From NCBI RefSeq assembly GCF_030014915.1, contig NZ_JAGIXS010000008.1, positions 1 through 64,000 of the forward strand: 64,000 bases of DNA. Direction: 5' to 3'. The DNA is from Pelomonas sp. V22. GTDB lineage: Bacteria > Pseudomonadota > Gammaproteobacteria > Burkholderiales > Burkholderiaceae_C. The notes under the pieces are model-generated. The model searched no databases and was not told the DNA's origin. It saw only the letters and a program-made list of their open reading frames with translations. The stretch's first letter is position 1, and every line of letters begins with the position of its first letter. Below are positions 22,988 to 33,775 of the stretch, one piece after another. Made by a program: the position numbers and the translations under genes.

Positions 22988-24190
22988 ATGCAGTTCTTCG
23001 ACTCCACCACGCTCCTGCTGGTCAACGCCGTCTTCAACCTGCTGGCGGTGCTGGCCTGGGCCTTGCTGGCCGGCGTGTTCCGCGTCGCGCCCCGCGCTTG
23101 CTGGCTGCTGGCCGGCGCCCACCTCGCCCGCGTCTTCGCGCTGCGCTGCTACGACTGCCGCATCAGCTCACCGCTGCAGACCTGGCCCTGGCTGCCCGAG
23201 CTGTTCGGCGTGCTGACCCTGGCCCTGCTGTGCCTGGGCGTGCGGCGCCTGCTGCGGCTGCGCTTCGCCTGGGCCGATGTGGCGGCCCTCAGCGCCGGCG
23301 GGGCCCTGGCGGTGCTGGGCCTGGGCCTCAATGGCCACATCGCCGGGATGCTGGCGGCCGGCTCGCTGGCCATGCTGCTGATTGCGGTGCTGCTCAGCCG
23401 AGACCTCCTGGTCGGCGCCGCCGCGCTGCGCTTCGGGCCCTGGCTGCTGCCCCTCGCACTACCCTCGCTCGCCATGGCCGTGGCGCTGGCCTGGCGAGGC
23501 TGGCGAGCCCTCTCCGACCCCGCGCCCACGGTGCCGGCGCTGGCGATCTGGCTGTGGGTGCTGCTGAGCCTGGCCAGCTCGCTGAGCCTGATTGCGCTGA
23601 TCCTGCACCGCTTGATTGCGCGCATCAGCCAGCTCTCGCTGCACGACCCGCTGACCGGCGCGCTGAACCGGCGTGCCGTCACTCGCCGCCTGCAACGGCT
23701 GCAGGCCTTGTCGCAGCGCGGCCATCCGTTCAGCCTGCTCCTGCTGGACATCGACCACTTCAAGGCCATCAACGACCGCCTGGGCCATGCCGGTGGCGAC
23801 GCCGCGCTGGTCCATGTGGTGAATGTGCTGGGCCGGGCCCTGCGCAGCCAGGACGAACTGGCGCGACTCGGTGGCGAGGAGTTCTGCGTGCTGCTGCCCC
23901 ATACCGAGCTGGCGGCGGCGGCCGAGGTGGCCGAGCGGCTGCGCGCCCGGCTGGAGGCCAGCCCCTGCTCCTGGAAAAGCCGCGACATTGCGCTCACTGC
24001 CAGCTTCGGCGTGGCCCAGGCCCGGCCTGGCGAGCTGCGCGCCGAGGCCGTGCTGGTGCAGGCCGACCAGCAGCTCTACCGGGCCAAGGCCGGCGGGCGC
24101 AACCAGGTTTGCGCCGAGGGCCTGGACGACGCCGAGGACGGCAGCCCCGAGGCGCCGCTGAGCCTGCCCCAAGGCGATGGGGAGGACTGA
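22988..24190 (+). CDS. Membrane diguanylate cyclase 1
   Basis: 400 residues from ATG 22988. The first 210 residues hold about seven hydrophobic helices and no named sensor domain. A GGDEF domain follows with LGGEEF at the active site and an upstream RSQD that fits the RxxD inhibitory site at the right spacing, so it should be active and subject to c-di-GMP product inhibition. The stop TGA overlaps the ATG of the next diguanylate cyclase gene, so the two are translationally coupled. Confidence 0.9.
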   Translation: MQFFDSTTLLLVNAVFNLLAVLAWALLAGVFRVAPRACWLLAGAHLARVFALRCYDCRISSPLQTWPWLPELFGVLTLALLCLGVRRLLRLRFAWADVAALSAGGALAVLGLGLNGHIAGMLAAGSLAMLLIAVLLSRDLLVGAAALRFGPWLLPLALPSLAMAVALAWRGWRALSDPAPTVPALAIWLWVLLSLASSLSLIALILHRLIARISQLSLHDPLTGALNRRAVTRRLQRLQALSQRGHPFSLLLLDIDHFKAINDRLGHAGGDAALVHVVNVLGRALRSQDELARLGGEEFCVLLPHTELAAAAEVAERLRARLEASPCSWKSRDIALTASFGVAQARPGELRAEAVLVQADQQLYRAKAGGRNQVCAEGLDDAEDGSPEAPLSLPQGDGED

Positions 24191-25332
24191 TGCTGGACGC
24201 CATGCCGCTGACCTTGCTGGCCACCAATGTGCTGTTCCTGCTGGTGTCGGCCCTGGTGTGGGCAGCGCTGAGCCAGGTGCTTCACGCCAGCCACCGGCCG
24301 GCCCTGCTGCTCGCGCTGGCCAACGCCCTGTTGGCGGCCTCGCTGGGCGGCAACGCGATGCGCGGCCTGGCCTGGGACTGGCTGGCCTACTGGGGCGCCA
24401 ACCTGATGGCCATCGCCGCCTTCGCGCTGATGCGCCAGGCCGTGCCGGCCATGATGGGCGAGCGCACCCCCTGGTGGCCGACCGCGCTGTTGCTGGCGCT
24501 CTGCGCTGTCCTGCTGGCCGCCGTGCCCTTCGGCAGCAGCTGGCTGCCCATCATCAACTTCGGCGCCATGGGGCTGTTGACCCTGGTCTGCGCGGTCGAT
24601 GCCTGGCGGCGGCTGCGCCGGCATGCGCGGGCCGGCCTGGCCCTGGCGCTGGCCAGCCCGCTGTTCCTGGTGGCCGCCCTGCTGCTGTTGCGCCTGGCCC
24701 TGCTGCTGAGCGGCCACAACACACACCTGCGCGATGCCGACGACGGCAACCTGGCCTGGCTGTGGGCCGTGCTGCTGATGAGCCTGGTGCTCAATGCCAC
24801 GCTGGCCTTCCTGGTGCTGATGCGGCTGATACTGCGCATCCGCCGCCTGACCGAGCGCGATGCGCTGACCGATGCCCTGAACCGCCGCGCCTTCGGCGAG
24901 CTGCTGGCCGCCGAACACGGCCAGCTGGGCCGGGGCCGCAGCCATGCCCTTGTGGTGCTGGACATCGACCACTTCAAGCGCATCAACGACAGCCTCGGCC
25001 ATGCTGGCGGCGACGCGGCGCTGCGCCATCTGGTGCAGGTGCTGCAGGCCTGCCTGCGCGAGGCCGATCAGCTCGGCCGGCTGGGTGGCGAGGAGTTCGG
25101 CGTGCTGCTGCCGCTGAGCGACCTGCCGGGCGCCCTCTGTGCCGCCGAACGCATGCGCGCCGCTCTGCAGGCCCGGCCGCTCGAGTGGCAGGGTCAGCGC
25201 GTCGACATGACGGCCAGCTTCGGTGTGGCCGTGGCCGTGGCCGACGACATCGATCCAGAGGCGCTGATGCTGAGGGCCGACCAGGCGATGTACCGGGCCA
25301 AGGCGGCCGGACGCAATCGCGTGGAGTTTTAG
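24190..25332 (+). CDS. Membrane diguanylate cyclase 2
   Basis: 380 residues with the same layout as its upstream neighbour: helices over the first 210 residues, then GGDEF with RLGGEEF and an RxxD site (READ). The N-terminal membrane regions of the two proteins differ more than the catalytic domains, consistent with duplication followed by sensor divergence. It starts on the last base of the previous stop. Its 3' end overlaps the convergent third GGDEF gene by four bases. Confidence 0.9.
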   Translation: MLDAMPLTLLATNVLFLLVSALVWAALSQVLHASHRPALLLALANALLAASLGGNAMRGLAWDWLAYWGANLMAIAAFALMRQAVPAMMGERTPWWPTALLLALCAVLLAAVPFGSSWLPIINFGAMGLLTLVCAVDAWRRLRRHARAGLALALASPLFLVAALLLLRLALLLSGHNTHLRDADDGNLAWLWAVLLMSLVLNATLAFLVLMRLILRIRRLTERDALTDALNRRAFGELLAAEHGQLGRGRSHALVVLDIDHFKRINDSLGHAGGDAALRHLVQVLQACLREADQLGRLGGEEFGVLLPLSDLPGALCAAERMRAALQARPLEWQGQRVDMTASFGVAVAVADDIDPEALMLRADQAMYRAKAAGRNRVEF

Positions 25333-26954
25333 GCGAGGGCGACGCGGTTGCGGCCCAGGTGCTTGGCGCGGTACATGGCGCTCTCGGCCCTGGCCACCAG
25401 CAGGTCGGTCGAATGGGGCGGCGCAGTGGCGAGGCCTATGCTGAGGGTGGCGTCCAGACCCGGCGCAAGCTCGGACCAGGCATAGCCCTCCACGCATTGG
25501 CGCAGCCGCTCGCAGACCTCGAAGGCGCGATCGGGCACGGTGTCGGGCAGCACGACCAGGAACTCCTCGCCGCCGTAGCGCAAGAGCAGGTCGCTGCCAC
25601 GCGTGTTGTCTTGCAGCATGCCGGCCAAGGCCTGCAACACACGGTCGCCGACGGCCGCCCCATGCTGGGCATTGATGCGGCTGAAATGGTCGAGGTCGAT
25701 CAGGGCCAGCGTCAGTGGCGCGCCGCGCGCTTCGGCCTCGGCCACCAGCTCGGGCAGGCGCTGTTCCATCAGGCGGCGGTTGCCGAGGCCGGTCAGCGGG
25801 TCGCGCAGCGCACTTGCATCCTCCGCTGGCCTCGCGACGGTTTCGGTCTCGCCACCGCGCGGGCGCTGCGCCTCGATGCGGCTGGCGACATAGCGCGACT
25901 GTGCGATCAGCTGGGCGCTCGCGCGGCGGCGCTCCAGCACGGTCAGGGCCTCCAGGTGGCGCAGGGCCGCCTCGTTCAGGCCCAGTTGCCGGGCACATCG
26001 GTAGGCCGTGCCATGCAGGCGCCGCAGCTCGGCCAGGTTGGACTTGCCGACCAGCTCCTGGAGCAGCCGCGACAGCGCGGCATAGGCGGCATCGGCATGG
26101 CCGCGCGCCTGGGCCAGCTCGGCCCGCAGGCAGCTGACGCGGCCGGCCAGGGCCAGGAATCCGTATTGCTGGCAGCACTGCTGGGCGCTGTCGAGGAAGA
26201 CGCCGGCTTCGTCGAGCTGGCGCAGTTGCAGCAAGGTCTCGCCCAGGTGGCTGTCGCTCAGCGCAGCGGCAAAGGGGTCGCCCAGCTCGCGCACATGGGG
26301 GCGCACCTGGCGGCCCAGTTGCAGCGCACGCTGCAACGCTTGCTGCGACTCGGCTTCGCGGCCGCTCTCGCGCAGCAGATGGAAAGCGCCCATGGCCACG
26401 GTCCAGAGGTTGTTCAGCGCCACCACCTGCTCGAAGGGCGTGGCCTGCTCGCGCACCAGGGCAGCGGCCTCGTTCATCAGGCGCTCGGCCTGCCAGGGAT
26501 CGCCCATGCGTTCGAAGACGATGCCCAGCGCGTTCAGCGCCACGGCTTCCAGGCGCAGGTCGGCCAGTTCCTTGGCGGCGGCGCTGGCCTCCTGGGCGGC
26601 GGCGAGCGCGGTTTCGAAATCACCCTGGTCGGCGGCGGCCAGGGCGGTCCAGCGCAGTGCTTCGCAGAGGCTGGGGCTGGCGCCACCAGCACGCAGCAGG
26701 GGCAGCAGGCGCTCGGCGGCGGCCAGCATGTCTGCCAGCTGGCCGCGCCGCAGCAGGAAGAAGCAGCGCAGGCGGCCGGCCTCGATCTGCTCGGCCATCT
26801 GGCTCAGGGCCAGGGCCTGAACCCAGGCCTGCTCGGCCAGGGCGAGGCCCGCCTCCAGCCGCGACTCGCTCTGCGCGCTGCGCGCCCGCGCTATCAACTC
26901 GGCCAGCGCGGTGGCGGCTGGTACGGCAGGGTCTTGCGGAACGGCGTACTGCAT
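25329..26954 (-). CDS. Soluble TPR-GGDEF diguanylate cyclase
   Basis: 541 residues with no signal or membrane helix. About 340 residues of helical TPR-like repeats (for example LRLEAVALNALGIVFERMGD) precede a GGDEF domain with RYGGEEF and an RxxD site (RGSD). The TPR region probably senses protein partners. It is convergent with the tandem membrane cyclases, so three GGDEF genes lie in 4 kb with no EAL or HD-GYP gene nearby. Confidence 0.9.
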   Translation of the reverse strand: MQYAVPQDPAVPAATALAELIARARSAQSESRLEAGLALAEQAWVQALALSQMAEQIEAGRLRCFFLLRRGQLADMLAAAERLLPLLRAGGASPSLCEALRWTALAAADQGDFETALAAAQEASAAAKELADLRLEAVALNALGIVFERMGDPWQAERLMNEAAALVREQATPFEQVVALNNLWTVAMGAFHLLRESGREAESQQALQRALQLGRQVRPHVRELGDPFAAALSDSHLGETLLQLRQLDEAGVFLDSAQQCCQQYGFLALAGRVSCLRAELAQARGHADAAYAALSRLLQELVGKSNLAELRRLHGTAYRCARQLGLNEAALRHLEALTVLERRRASAQLIAQSRYVASRIEAQRPRGGETETVARPAEDASALRDPLTGLGNRRLMEQRLPELVAEAEARGAPLTLALIDLDHFSRINAQHGAAVGDRVLQALAGMLQDNTRGSDLLLRYGGEEFLVVLPDTVPDRAFEVCERLRQCVEGYAWSELAPGLDATLSIGLATAPPHSTDLLVARAESAMYRAKHLGRNRVALA

Positions 26955-27018
26955 GGGCCCGCTAGGGTAGCGGAAGTACCGCGCCCCGCAAGCCCCGCAG
27001 AACCGGGGCTGTTGGTCT

Positions 27019-28533
<1,515 letters not shown>

Positions 28534-28604
28534 GGTCTCTCCTGGCAATGCAGGCAAGTCTAGGAAGCGGCGCCCTGTCTGCCAATCCGCTTCTGTCGAT
28601 TTGA

Positions 28605-28624
28605 TTGTTCGTTAATATGAACAA
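28605..28624. promoter_or_regulatory. Perfect inverted repeat, candidate LysR operator
   Basis: TTGTTC, eight bases, GAACAA: six-base arms with no mismatch, containing a T-N11-A element. It reaches the first base of the LysR start codon at 28624 and lies 70-90 bp upstream of mmsA, suiting autoregulation and divergent control. Confidence 0.6.
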
Positions 28625-29553
28625 TGGCCACGACAAAACCCAGCGAGCTCCGGCATGAACTGCTGTGGGGCCAGATGCATGCCCTGACCGTGATCGCGCA
28701 GCTGGGCAGCTTCACCAAGGCGGCGCAGCGGCTCGGGCTCTCCAAGGCGGCGGTGAGCCAGCGCATTGCCGAACTGGAGAAGGCACTCGGGCAGCAACTG
28801 GTGCACCGGACGACGCGCTCGGTGCGGCTTTCCGAAGCGGGGCGCGAGCTGGTCGAGCAGACCGAGGCCAGCTTCGCCCACATCACGCAAAGCCTCGGCG
28901 CCACGCGCGACGCCGTGGGCCAGCCGCGCGGCCTTCTGCGCGTGACGGCGCCAGTGGCCCTCGGCCGCCAGCATGTGGCGCCGCTCTTGGCCAGCTTCTT
29001 CCAGCGCTACCCGGAGATTCGCATCGAGCTGGACCTCAGCGACCGCCTGGTGCCGCTGGCGCAGGAGGGCTTCGACCTGGCGGTGCGCCACACCAGCAGC
29101 CCGCCGGATTCGCAGGTGGCGGTCAAGCTCTGCAGCTCACGCGCCTTGCTGCTCGCCGCCCCGTCCTACCTGGCGGCCCATGGTGAGCCGCGCCATCCGG
29201 AGGAGCTGGCCGGCCATGCCTGCCTGCCCTATCTGCGGCCCGGGCCTGCGCAATGGTTGTTCGAGAAACGCGGCCAGCGGCTGCGCATCCCCGTGCAAGG
29301 CCCCTTGCGGGCCGGCAACAGCGAGATCCTGCGCGACGCGGCCCTGGCCGGCCTCGGCCTCGCCCTGCTGCCCGACTTCAGCGCCGGCCCGGCCCTGCGC
29401 AGCGGCGCCCTGGTCGAGGTCTTGTCGGACTGGAAGCCGGTCGGCTTCTTCGGCGACGCGATCTACGCCATCCATGCCTGGAGCAGCAGCCCGCCGCGGC
29501 CGCTCAAGCTCCTGATCGAGCACCTGCGGCAACACCTGAGTGCAGGTTTCTGA
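28624..29553 (+). CDS. LysR-family transcriptional regulator (mmsA-linked)
   Basis: 309 residues. The winged helix-turn-helix spans about residues 18-80 (LGSFTKAAQRLGLSKAAVSQ RIAELEKALG in two adjoining stretches), followed by the ligand-binding domain of the AaeR-like subgroup (PRGLLRVTAPVALG, FFQRYPEIRIELDLSDR, GFDLAVRH). It probably controls the divergent mmsA gene through the inverted repeat at its own start. No ribosome site is visible because the operator occupies that space; leaderless or poorly initiated translation is possible. Confidence 0.9.
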   Translation: MATTKPSELRHELLWGQMHALTVIAQLGSFTKAAQRLGLSKAAVSQRIAELEKALGQQLVHRTTRSVRLSEAGRELVEQTEASFAHITQSLGATRDAVGQPRGLLRVTAPVALGRQHVAPLLASFFQRYPEIRIELDLSDRLVPLAQEGFDLAVRHTSSPPDSQVAVKLCSSRALLLAAPSYLAAHGEPRHPEELAGHACLPYLRPGPAQWLFEKRGQRLRIPVQGPLRAGNSEILRDAALAGLGLALLPDFSAGPALRSGALVEVLSDWKPVGFFGDAIYAIHAWSSSPPRPLKLLIEHLRQHLSAGF

Positions 29554-29590
29554 GCCATCAATAGACTCGCCGCATTCATCAAGGACTCCC

Positions 29591-30298
29591 ATGACCCAGC
29601 CGCGCAGCTACAAGTACTACGACCTGATCATGGCCGCCTTCGTCTGCGTGCTCCTGTGCTCCAACCTGATCGGTGCGGCCAAGGCGGCGACGCTGAACCT
29701 GCCGCTGCTCGGGCAGGTCACCTTCGGCGCAGACCTGATGTTCTTCCCGCTGTCCTACATCTTTGGCGACATCCTGACCGAGGTCTACGGCTACGGCCGC
29801 GACCGCCGCGTGGTCTGGGCCGGCTTCGGCGCCCTGCTGTTCGCGGCCTTCATGGCCTATGTGGTGGTGAACCTGCCGCCCGCCCAGAACGAATTCATGA
29901 ACGTGTATCAGAAGCACGTGGAGGGCGTGTTCGGCAACACCTGGCGCATCGTGGCCGGCTCGATGATCGCCTTTTGCTGCGGCAGCTTTGCCAACAGCTT
30001 CGTGATGGCCAAGATGAAGCTGCTCACGCAAGGCCGGCATCTGTGGGCGCGCACCATTGGCTCGACCATCGTCGGCCAGTTCGTCGACACCAGCTTCTTC
30101 TTCGTGATCGCCTTCTGGGGCATCTGGCCGCAAGAGCAGCTGATCGCCGTGACCATCACCCAGTACCTGTTCAAGACGGCCTGGGAGGCGGCGATGACGC
30201 CCATCACCTACAAGGTCGTCGGCTTTTTGAAGCGGGTCGAGAACGAGGACTTCTACGACCGCGAGACCAACTTCAACCCCTTCAGCCTCAAGGTCTGA
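29591..30298 (+). CDS. Queuosine precursor transporter (YhhQ family)
   Basis: 235 residues from ATG 29591, with six or seven membrane helices. Family signatures are ADLMFFPLSYIFGDILTEVYG and the C-terminal TIVGQFVDTSFFFVIAF with the conserved Q and D. Family members import queuine/preQ1-type bases for tRNA modification. No preQ1 riboswitch was recognised in the short gap after the LysR gene (37 bp), from which it may be co-transcribed. Confidence 0.9.
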   Translation: MTQPRSYKYYDLIMAAFVCVLLCSNLIGAAKAATLNLPLLGQVTFGADLMFFPLSYIFGDILTEVYGYGRDRRVVWAGFGALLFAAFMAYVVVNLPPAQNEFMNVYQKHVEGVFGNTWRIVAGSMIAFCCGSFANSFVMAKMKLLTQGRHLWARTIGSTIVGQFVDTSFFFVIAFWGIWPQEQLIAVTITQYLFKTAWEAAMTPITYKVVGFLKRVENEDFYDRETNFNPFSLKV

Positions 30299-30304
30299 GC
30301 CAAC

Positions 30305-30333
30305 AAAAAAAAGGCCCGGCCGGCGAACCGGGC
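30305..30333 (-). terminator. Intrinsic terminator pointing left
   Basis: On the minus strand, GCCCGG, an 8-base loop and CCGGGC are followed by a C and eight T residues. No minus-strand protein gene ends here, which is why the adjoining structured region is listed as a possible RNA gene. Confidence 0.6.
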
Positions 30334-30470
30334 GGGCTTCAAGTCCTTCAGAAAAGGACGTCGTTGGGACGGGCGCGGTGCACCATTCACACCGCATGGC
30401 CGAGACTGTAGAACCGGCCTCCCTGGAGGGCCATCCCCAAGAGGTGGGAACCTGGGGCGGAAAGCGGGGA
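30305..30470 (-). ncRNA. Candidate structured RNA (strand uncertain)
   Basis: The 193-bp gap between the YhhQ-type gene and the YecA-type gene holds five stems in a row: GCCCGG/CCGGGC with a T tract on the minus strand (30305-30333), GTCCTT/AAGGAC (30343-30359), GCGGTG/CACCGC (30375-30395), an imperfect GGCC-type stem (30416-30432), and CCCC-AGGT/ACCT-GGGG (30435-30457). The T tract argues for a minus-strand transcript. On the plus strand the last stem has a GGGA tetraloop, so a 5' leader of the YecA gene is the alternative. No Rfam family was recognised by eye. Confidence 0.35.
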
Positions 30471-30491
30471 CATTCGCGTGACAATCCGTGA

Positions 30492-31262
30492 ATGAACGCA
30501 CCGAAGCCCCCTGCCAGAAGTCACAAAAGCGGTCACAAAGGTAGTCACCCCGGCGGTCACGCCGGTGGTCACACCCAGGCGCGCCAAGCCGCCAAGCCGC
30601 CGGCCCCGGCCGCCGCCAAGGCGCTGAGCGAGGCCGAGATGGAGCGCCTGCAGTCGCTGCTGGACAAGCTGCCCGCACCGCTGGAGCCACTGGACATCAG
30701 CATGCTGGATGGCTACCTCTGCGGCGTGCTCTTGCAGCCAAAGGCCGTGCCCGATGCGCAATGGATGCCCGCCATCTTCGACAGTGAAGGCCGGCCGCTG
30801 CCGCCGGGCCTGGATCTCGCCCCGGCGAAGGGCCTGATCCTGCGCCGCCACAAGGAGCTGAACCAGGCCATCTCGCAGCGACAGTGGTTCGACCCCTGGG
30901 TGTTCGAGCTGGATGACGAGGCCGAGCTGTCCGAAACCCTGATGCCCTGGGTGGCCGGCTTCGCGCTGGCCACCGAGTTGTTCCCGGGCCTGATGAAGCA
31001 GGACGCGGCCGAGCTGCTTGAGCCGCTGGCCATGCTCTACCTGCACCTGGATCCGGAAGACCTCGAGGATGCCGACGAGCTGCTCGAGGAGATCGAGTCC
31101 ATGGAGCCACCAGTGGACCTGGAAGCAGCGGTCGAAAGCCTGGTGGTCGCCACCATGTTGCTGGCCGACGTGGCCCGCCCGCAGAAGGAAGGCACACCAA
31201 TGAAAACGGCGGCCCGCAGGCCGCCGCCGAGAAAGGGCCCGCCGTCACGCGGGCGCTTCTAG
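30492..31262 (+). CDS. YecA/UPF0149-family protein with basic tails
   Basis: 256 residues. The first 38 are a low-complexity His/Gly/Lys/Pro segment (KSGHKGSHPGGHAGGH), then the UPF0149 core from about 45 ([34 protein letters not shown]), and a basic C-terminus (RRPPPRKGPPSRGRF) instead of the SEC-C zinc motif. A paralogue with the zinc motif lies at 39534-40271. The His-rich start could bind metal. The function of the family is not settled. The upstream gap is highly structured. Confidence 0.85.
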   Translation: MNAPKPPARSHKSGHKGSHPGGHAGGHTQARQAAKPPAPAAAKALSEAEMERLQSLLDKLPAPLEPLDISMLDGYLCGVLLQPKAVPDAQWMPAIFDSEGRPLPPGLDLAPAKGLILRRHKELNQAISQRQWFDPWVFELDDEAELSETLMPWVAGFALATELFPGLMKQDAAELLEPLAMLYLHLDPEDLEDADELLEEIESMEPPVDLEAAVESLVVATMLLADVARPQKEGTPMKTAARRPPPRKGPPSRGRF

Positions 31263-31265
31263 GAC

Positions 31266-33701
31266 TTACTTCGAGGCACGCGGGTCCGAGGTCTGGCGCT
31301 TCATCCAGTCGCTCATCTCGCGCAGCGTGTGGCCCAGCGATTCGCGGGCCGAGTAGCCGTGCGACTCATGCGGCAGCACCACGTAGCGCACATTGCCGCC
31401 GGTGCCAGCCAGGGCCTGGTACAGGCGCGCGCTCTGGATCGGGAAGGTGCCGGGGTTGTCGTCGCTCTCGCCGTGGATCAGCAGGATGGGCTCCTTCAGC
31501 TTGTCCGCGTAGTTGAACGGCGACAGCTTCAGGTAGACGTCCTGCGCCTCCCAGTAGGTGCGGCGCTCGCTCTGGAAGCCGAACGGCGTCAGCGTGCGGT
31601 TGTAAGCGCCGCTGCGGGCAATGCCGGCCTTGAACAGGTCGGTGTGCGCCAGCAGGTTGGCCGTCATGAAGGCGCCATAGCTGTGACCGCCCACCACCAT
31701 CTGCTTGGGATCGCTGACACCCAACTCGGCCGCCTTGTCGATGATGGCCTTCGCGTTGGCCGTGATCTGCTCGACGAAGCTGTCGTTCACCGTCTTGGGG
31801 TCCCCGACGATGGGCATGGTCGCGTCCATCAGCACCACATAGCCGTCCAGCGTCAGCATCAGCGGGCTGGCGCCGGCGATGGTCGTGAAGCGGTTGGTCG
31901 AGCCGCTGACCTGGCCGGCCGTGGAGGCGTCGGAGAACTCCAGCGGATAGGCCCACACAAACGTCGGGCGGCGCTCGCCGGCCTTGTAGTCGGGCGGCAG
32001 GTAGAGCCAGAACGACAGCTCGACACCATCGGCGCGCTTGTACTTGATCAGCTCACGCTTGATGCTGCGCAGCTGCGGCGTGGGGTCGGCCGACTTGGTC
32101 AGGGCCTGCATCTGCGCCAGGCCGGCGCCGCTGCGCAGCACCAGGTTGGGCGGCTCGGCAAAGGATTCGCGGCTGGTCAGCACGCGGCCATCGGCCAGCA
32201 GCGTGATCGGGCGCTCGTAATGCGTCGTGCCCGAGCGGAACAGGCGCGTGGCCTGGCCTTCCTTCAGGCTGTAGCTGTCGATAAAGGGCAGGTCGCCGTC
32301 CTTGCTGGCGCCCTGGCCGACGAAGATCAGCTTGTCGCCGCCATCCACTCGCACGATGCTGCGGCCATTGGCCAGCATGCGGGTCAGCGGCTGGCCGGGG
32401 TCGCGGTAGCGGTCGCGCATGTCGCGGTCCTGCAGGCGCTGCGGCTTGGCGCTGCCATCCAGGCTGACGAGGTCGGCCGCGATCCAGCGGCGCTCGCGAT
32501 CCACGTCGCCGATGATGGCACGGTTGCCACCCTCGACGAAGTTCAGGCCCGAGAGGCGGCCCACCGTGCGGTGCACTTCCTTGGCCTCGCCCTGGTAGGG
32601 CGCTTCCAGCTTCATCAGGCGGTCGCGGAACGGGGCCTTGTTCTTCTGGTCGCCACCGTCCAGGGCCTCGACCCAGTAGACGGCGCCATCCGCCTGCGGC
32701 GAGGTCCAGAAGTTGCGCGGGCCGGTGATCACGCCTTCGACCGGCACGCTTTCCTTCAGCTTGATCTGGCCGAGGTCGCGCAAGAGCTTGCCGTTGGCAT
32801 CGCGCAGCTCGACCTGGCGGGCAAAGTCGTTCCAGGTGACCTGGTAGCTGTAGGGCGCGACCAGGCGCTCGGTGATCAGGTTGCCGTTGCCGATGACCTG
32901 CAGGCTGGCATAGACACCCGGCGTGCCGATCTCGCGCGAGGCGCCGGTGCTGAGCTTGACGCGGCGCAGCGCCGAGGTGCCCACGTGGGTGAACAGCGCC
33001 TCGTCCTGGCTGTTCTTCAAGAGGTCCTGCAGCGTGCGCTCGGGCGAGATGCGGCCCATCGATTCCTGGATGGCTGGGCCCGTCGGGGCCTCGAACTGCG
33101 GCAGCGGGCCGCGCTTGTCCGGCACGGACAGCACGACGATTTCATCGGCATTCAGCCAGGCAACGTCGGCCTCGAGGATGGTGTTGAGCTTGATGCCCTT
33201 GACCTGGTGGATCTTGGCCGTGGCCACATCGCCGACCCACAGCTCCGTGGCGTTGGCCGTGCGGCGGTTCAAGAGGAAATGCTTGCTGTCGGGCGACCAG
33301 CGCAGCGCCGAATAGGTGCCGCCGGCCGGCAGCTGCACCACGCGCTCGGCGGCCTCGGGGTTGGCCAGTTCACGCAGGGTGATGGCCTCGATGTTGGCGG
33401 TCAGCTGCGGGCTGCTGGCGGCGGCGTCGATGCGCTTGCCCGCGAGGCGCAGGATGGGGCGGGCCAGCTCGGCGATGCTGCGGTTGCGCTTCATCTCGAC
33501 GCTGGCAAGCAGCTTCTGATCCGGCGAGATCGTATGGCTGGGCAGGCCCTTGGCATCCAGCACGGCGCGGATCTCGGCCGAAGGCTGCTGGTAGACCTGA
33601 GAGATCTGGGGTTCGGCGGCGAAGGCGCCGCCACCCACCGTCAATGCGGCCGCCAGGGCCAGGGCCGTGATCGCCCAACGCTTGCTGCTACTGCTGCTCA
33701 T
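31266..33701 (-). CDS. Exported S9-family (S9D-like) serine peptidase
   Basis: 811 residues with a signal peptide (ITALALAAALTVGGGAFAAE, cleavage near 28). A beta-propeller-like N-terminal half is followed by an alpha/beta-hydrolase catalytic domain with the nucleophile motif GGHSYGAFMTANLLAH, acidic GESDDNPGT and His in LPHESHGYSA. The GGHSYGAFM form is typical of glutamyl-endopeptidase-like S9D enzymes, which trim periplasmic peptides. It is monocistronic as far as can be seen; the 3' end is three bases from the convergent YecA gene. Confidence 0.92.
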   Translation of the reverse strand: MSSSSSKRWAITALALAAALTVGGGAFAAEPQISQVYQQPSAEIRAVLDAKGLPSHTISPDQKLLASVEMKRNRSIAELARPILRLAGKRIDAAASSPQLTANIEAITLRELANPEAAERVVQLPAGGTYSALRWSPDSKHFLLNRRTANATELWVGDVATAKIHQVKGIKLNTILEADVAWLNADEIVVLSVPDKRGPLPQFEAPTGPAIQESMGRISPERTLQDLLKNSQDEALFTHVGTSALRRVKLSTGASREIGTPGVYASLQVIGNGNLITERLVAPYSYQVTWNDFARQVELRDANGKLLRDLGQIKLKESVPVEGVITGPRNFWTSPQADGAVYWVEALDGGDQKNKAPFRDRLMKLEAPYQGEAKEVHRTVGRLSGLNFVEGGNRAIIGDVDRERRWIAADLVSLDGSAKPQRLQDRDMRDRYRDPGQPLTRMLANGRSIVRVDGGDKLIFVGQGASKDGDLPFIDSYSLKEGQATRLFRSGTTHYERPITLLADGRVLTSRESFAEPPNLVLRSGAGLAQMQALTKSADPTPQLRSIKRELIKYKRADGVELSFWLYLPPDYKAGERRPTFVWAYPLEFSDASTAGQVSGSTNRFTTIAGASPLMLTLDGYVVLMDATMPIVGDPKTVNDSFVEQITANAKAIIDKAAELGVSDPKQMVVGGHSYGAFMTANLLAHTDLFKAGIARSGAYNRTLTPFGFQSERRTYWEAQDVYLKLSPFNYADKLKEPILLIHGESDDNPGTFPIQSARLYQALAGTGGNVRYVVLPHESHGYSARESLGHTLREMSDWMKRQTSDPRASK

Positions 33702-33775
33702 CGCGCTCGTCTCTCGTGAAGTCGAAAAGCGGGCAATCTAGCAGAGCCGCCGCTGCGGCGCGCGTGCCGGAGGGC

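Noticed and set aside
26991-27010. GC-rich hairpin (AGCCCCG/CGGGGCT) between mmsA and the TPR-GGDEF gene as a terminator
   Set aside because: No T run follows in either direction, so it is not a convincing intrinsic terminator.
30305-30470. 6S RNA or preQ1 riboswitch in the structured gap
   Set aside because: The region lacks the recognisable conserved core sequences of either, and a riboswitch would be expected upstream of the transporter gene, not downstream.
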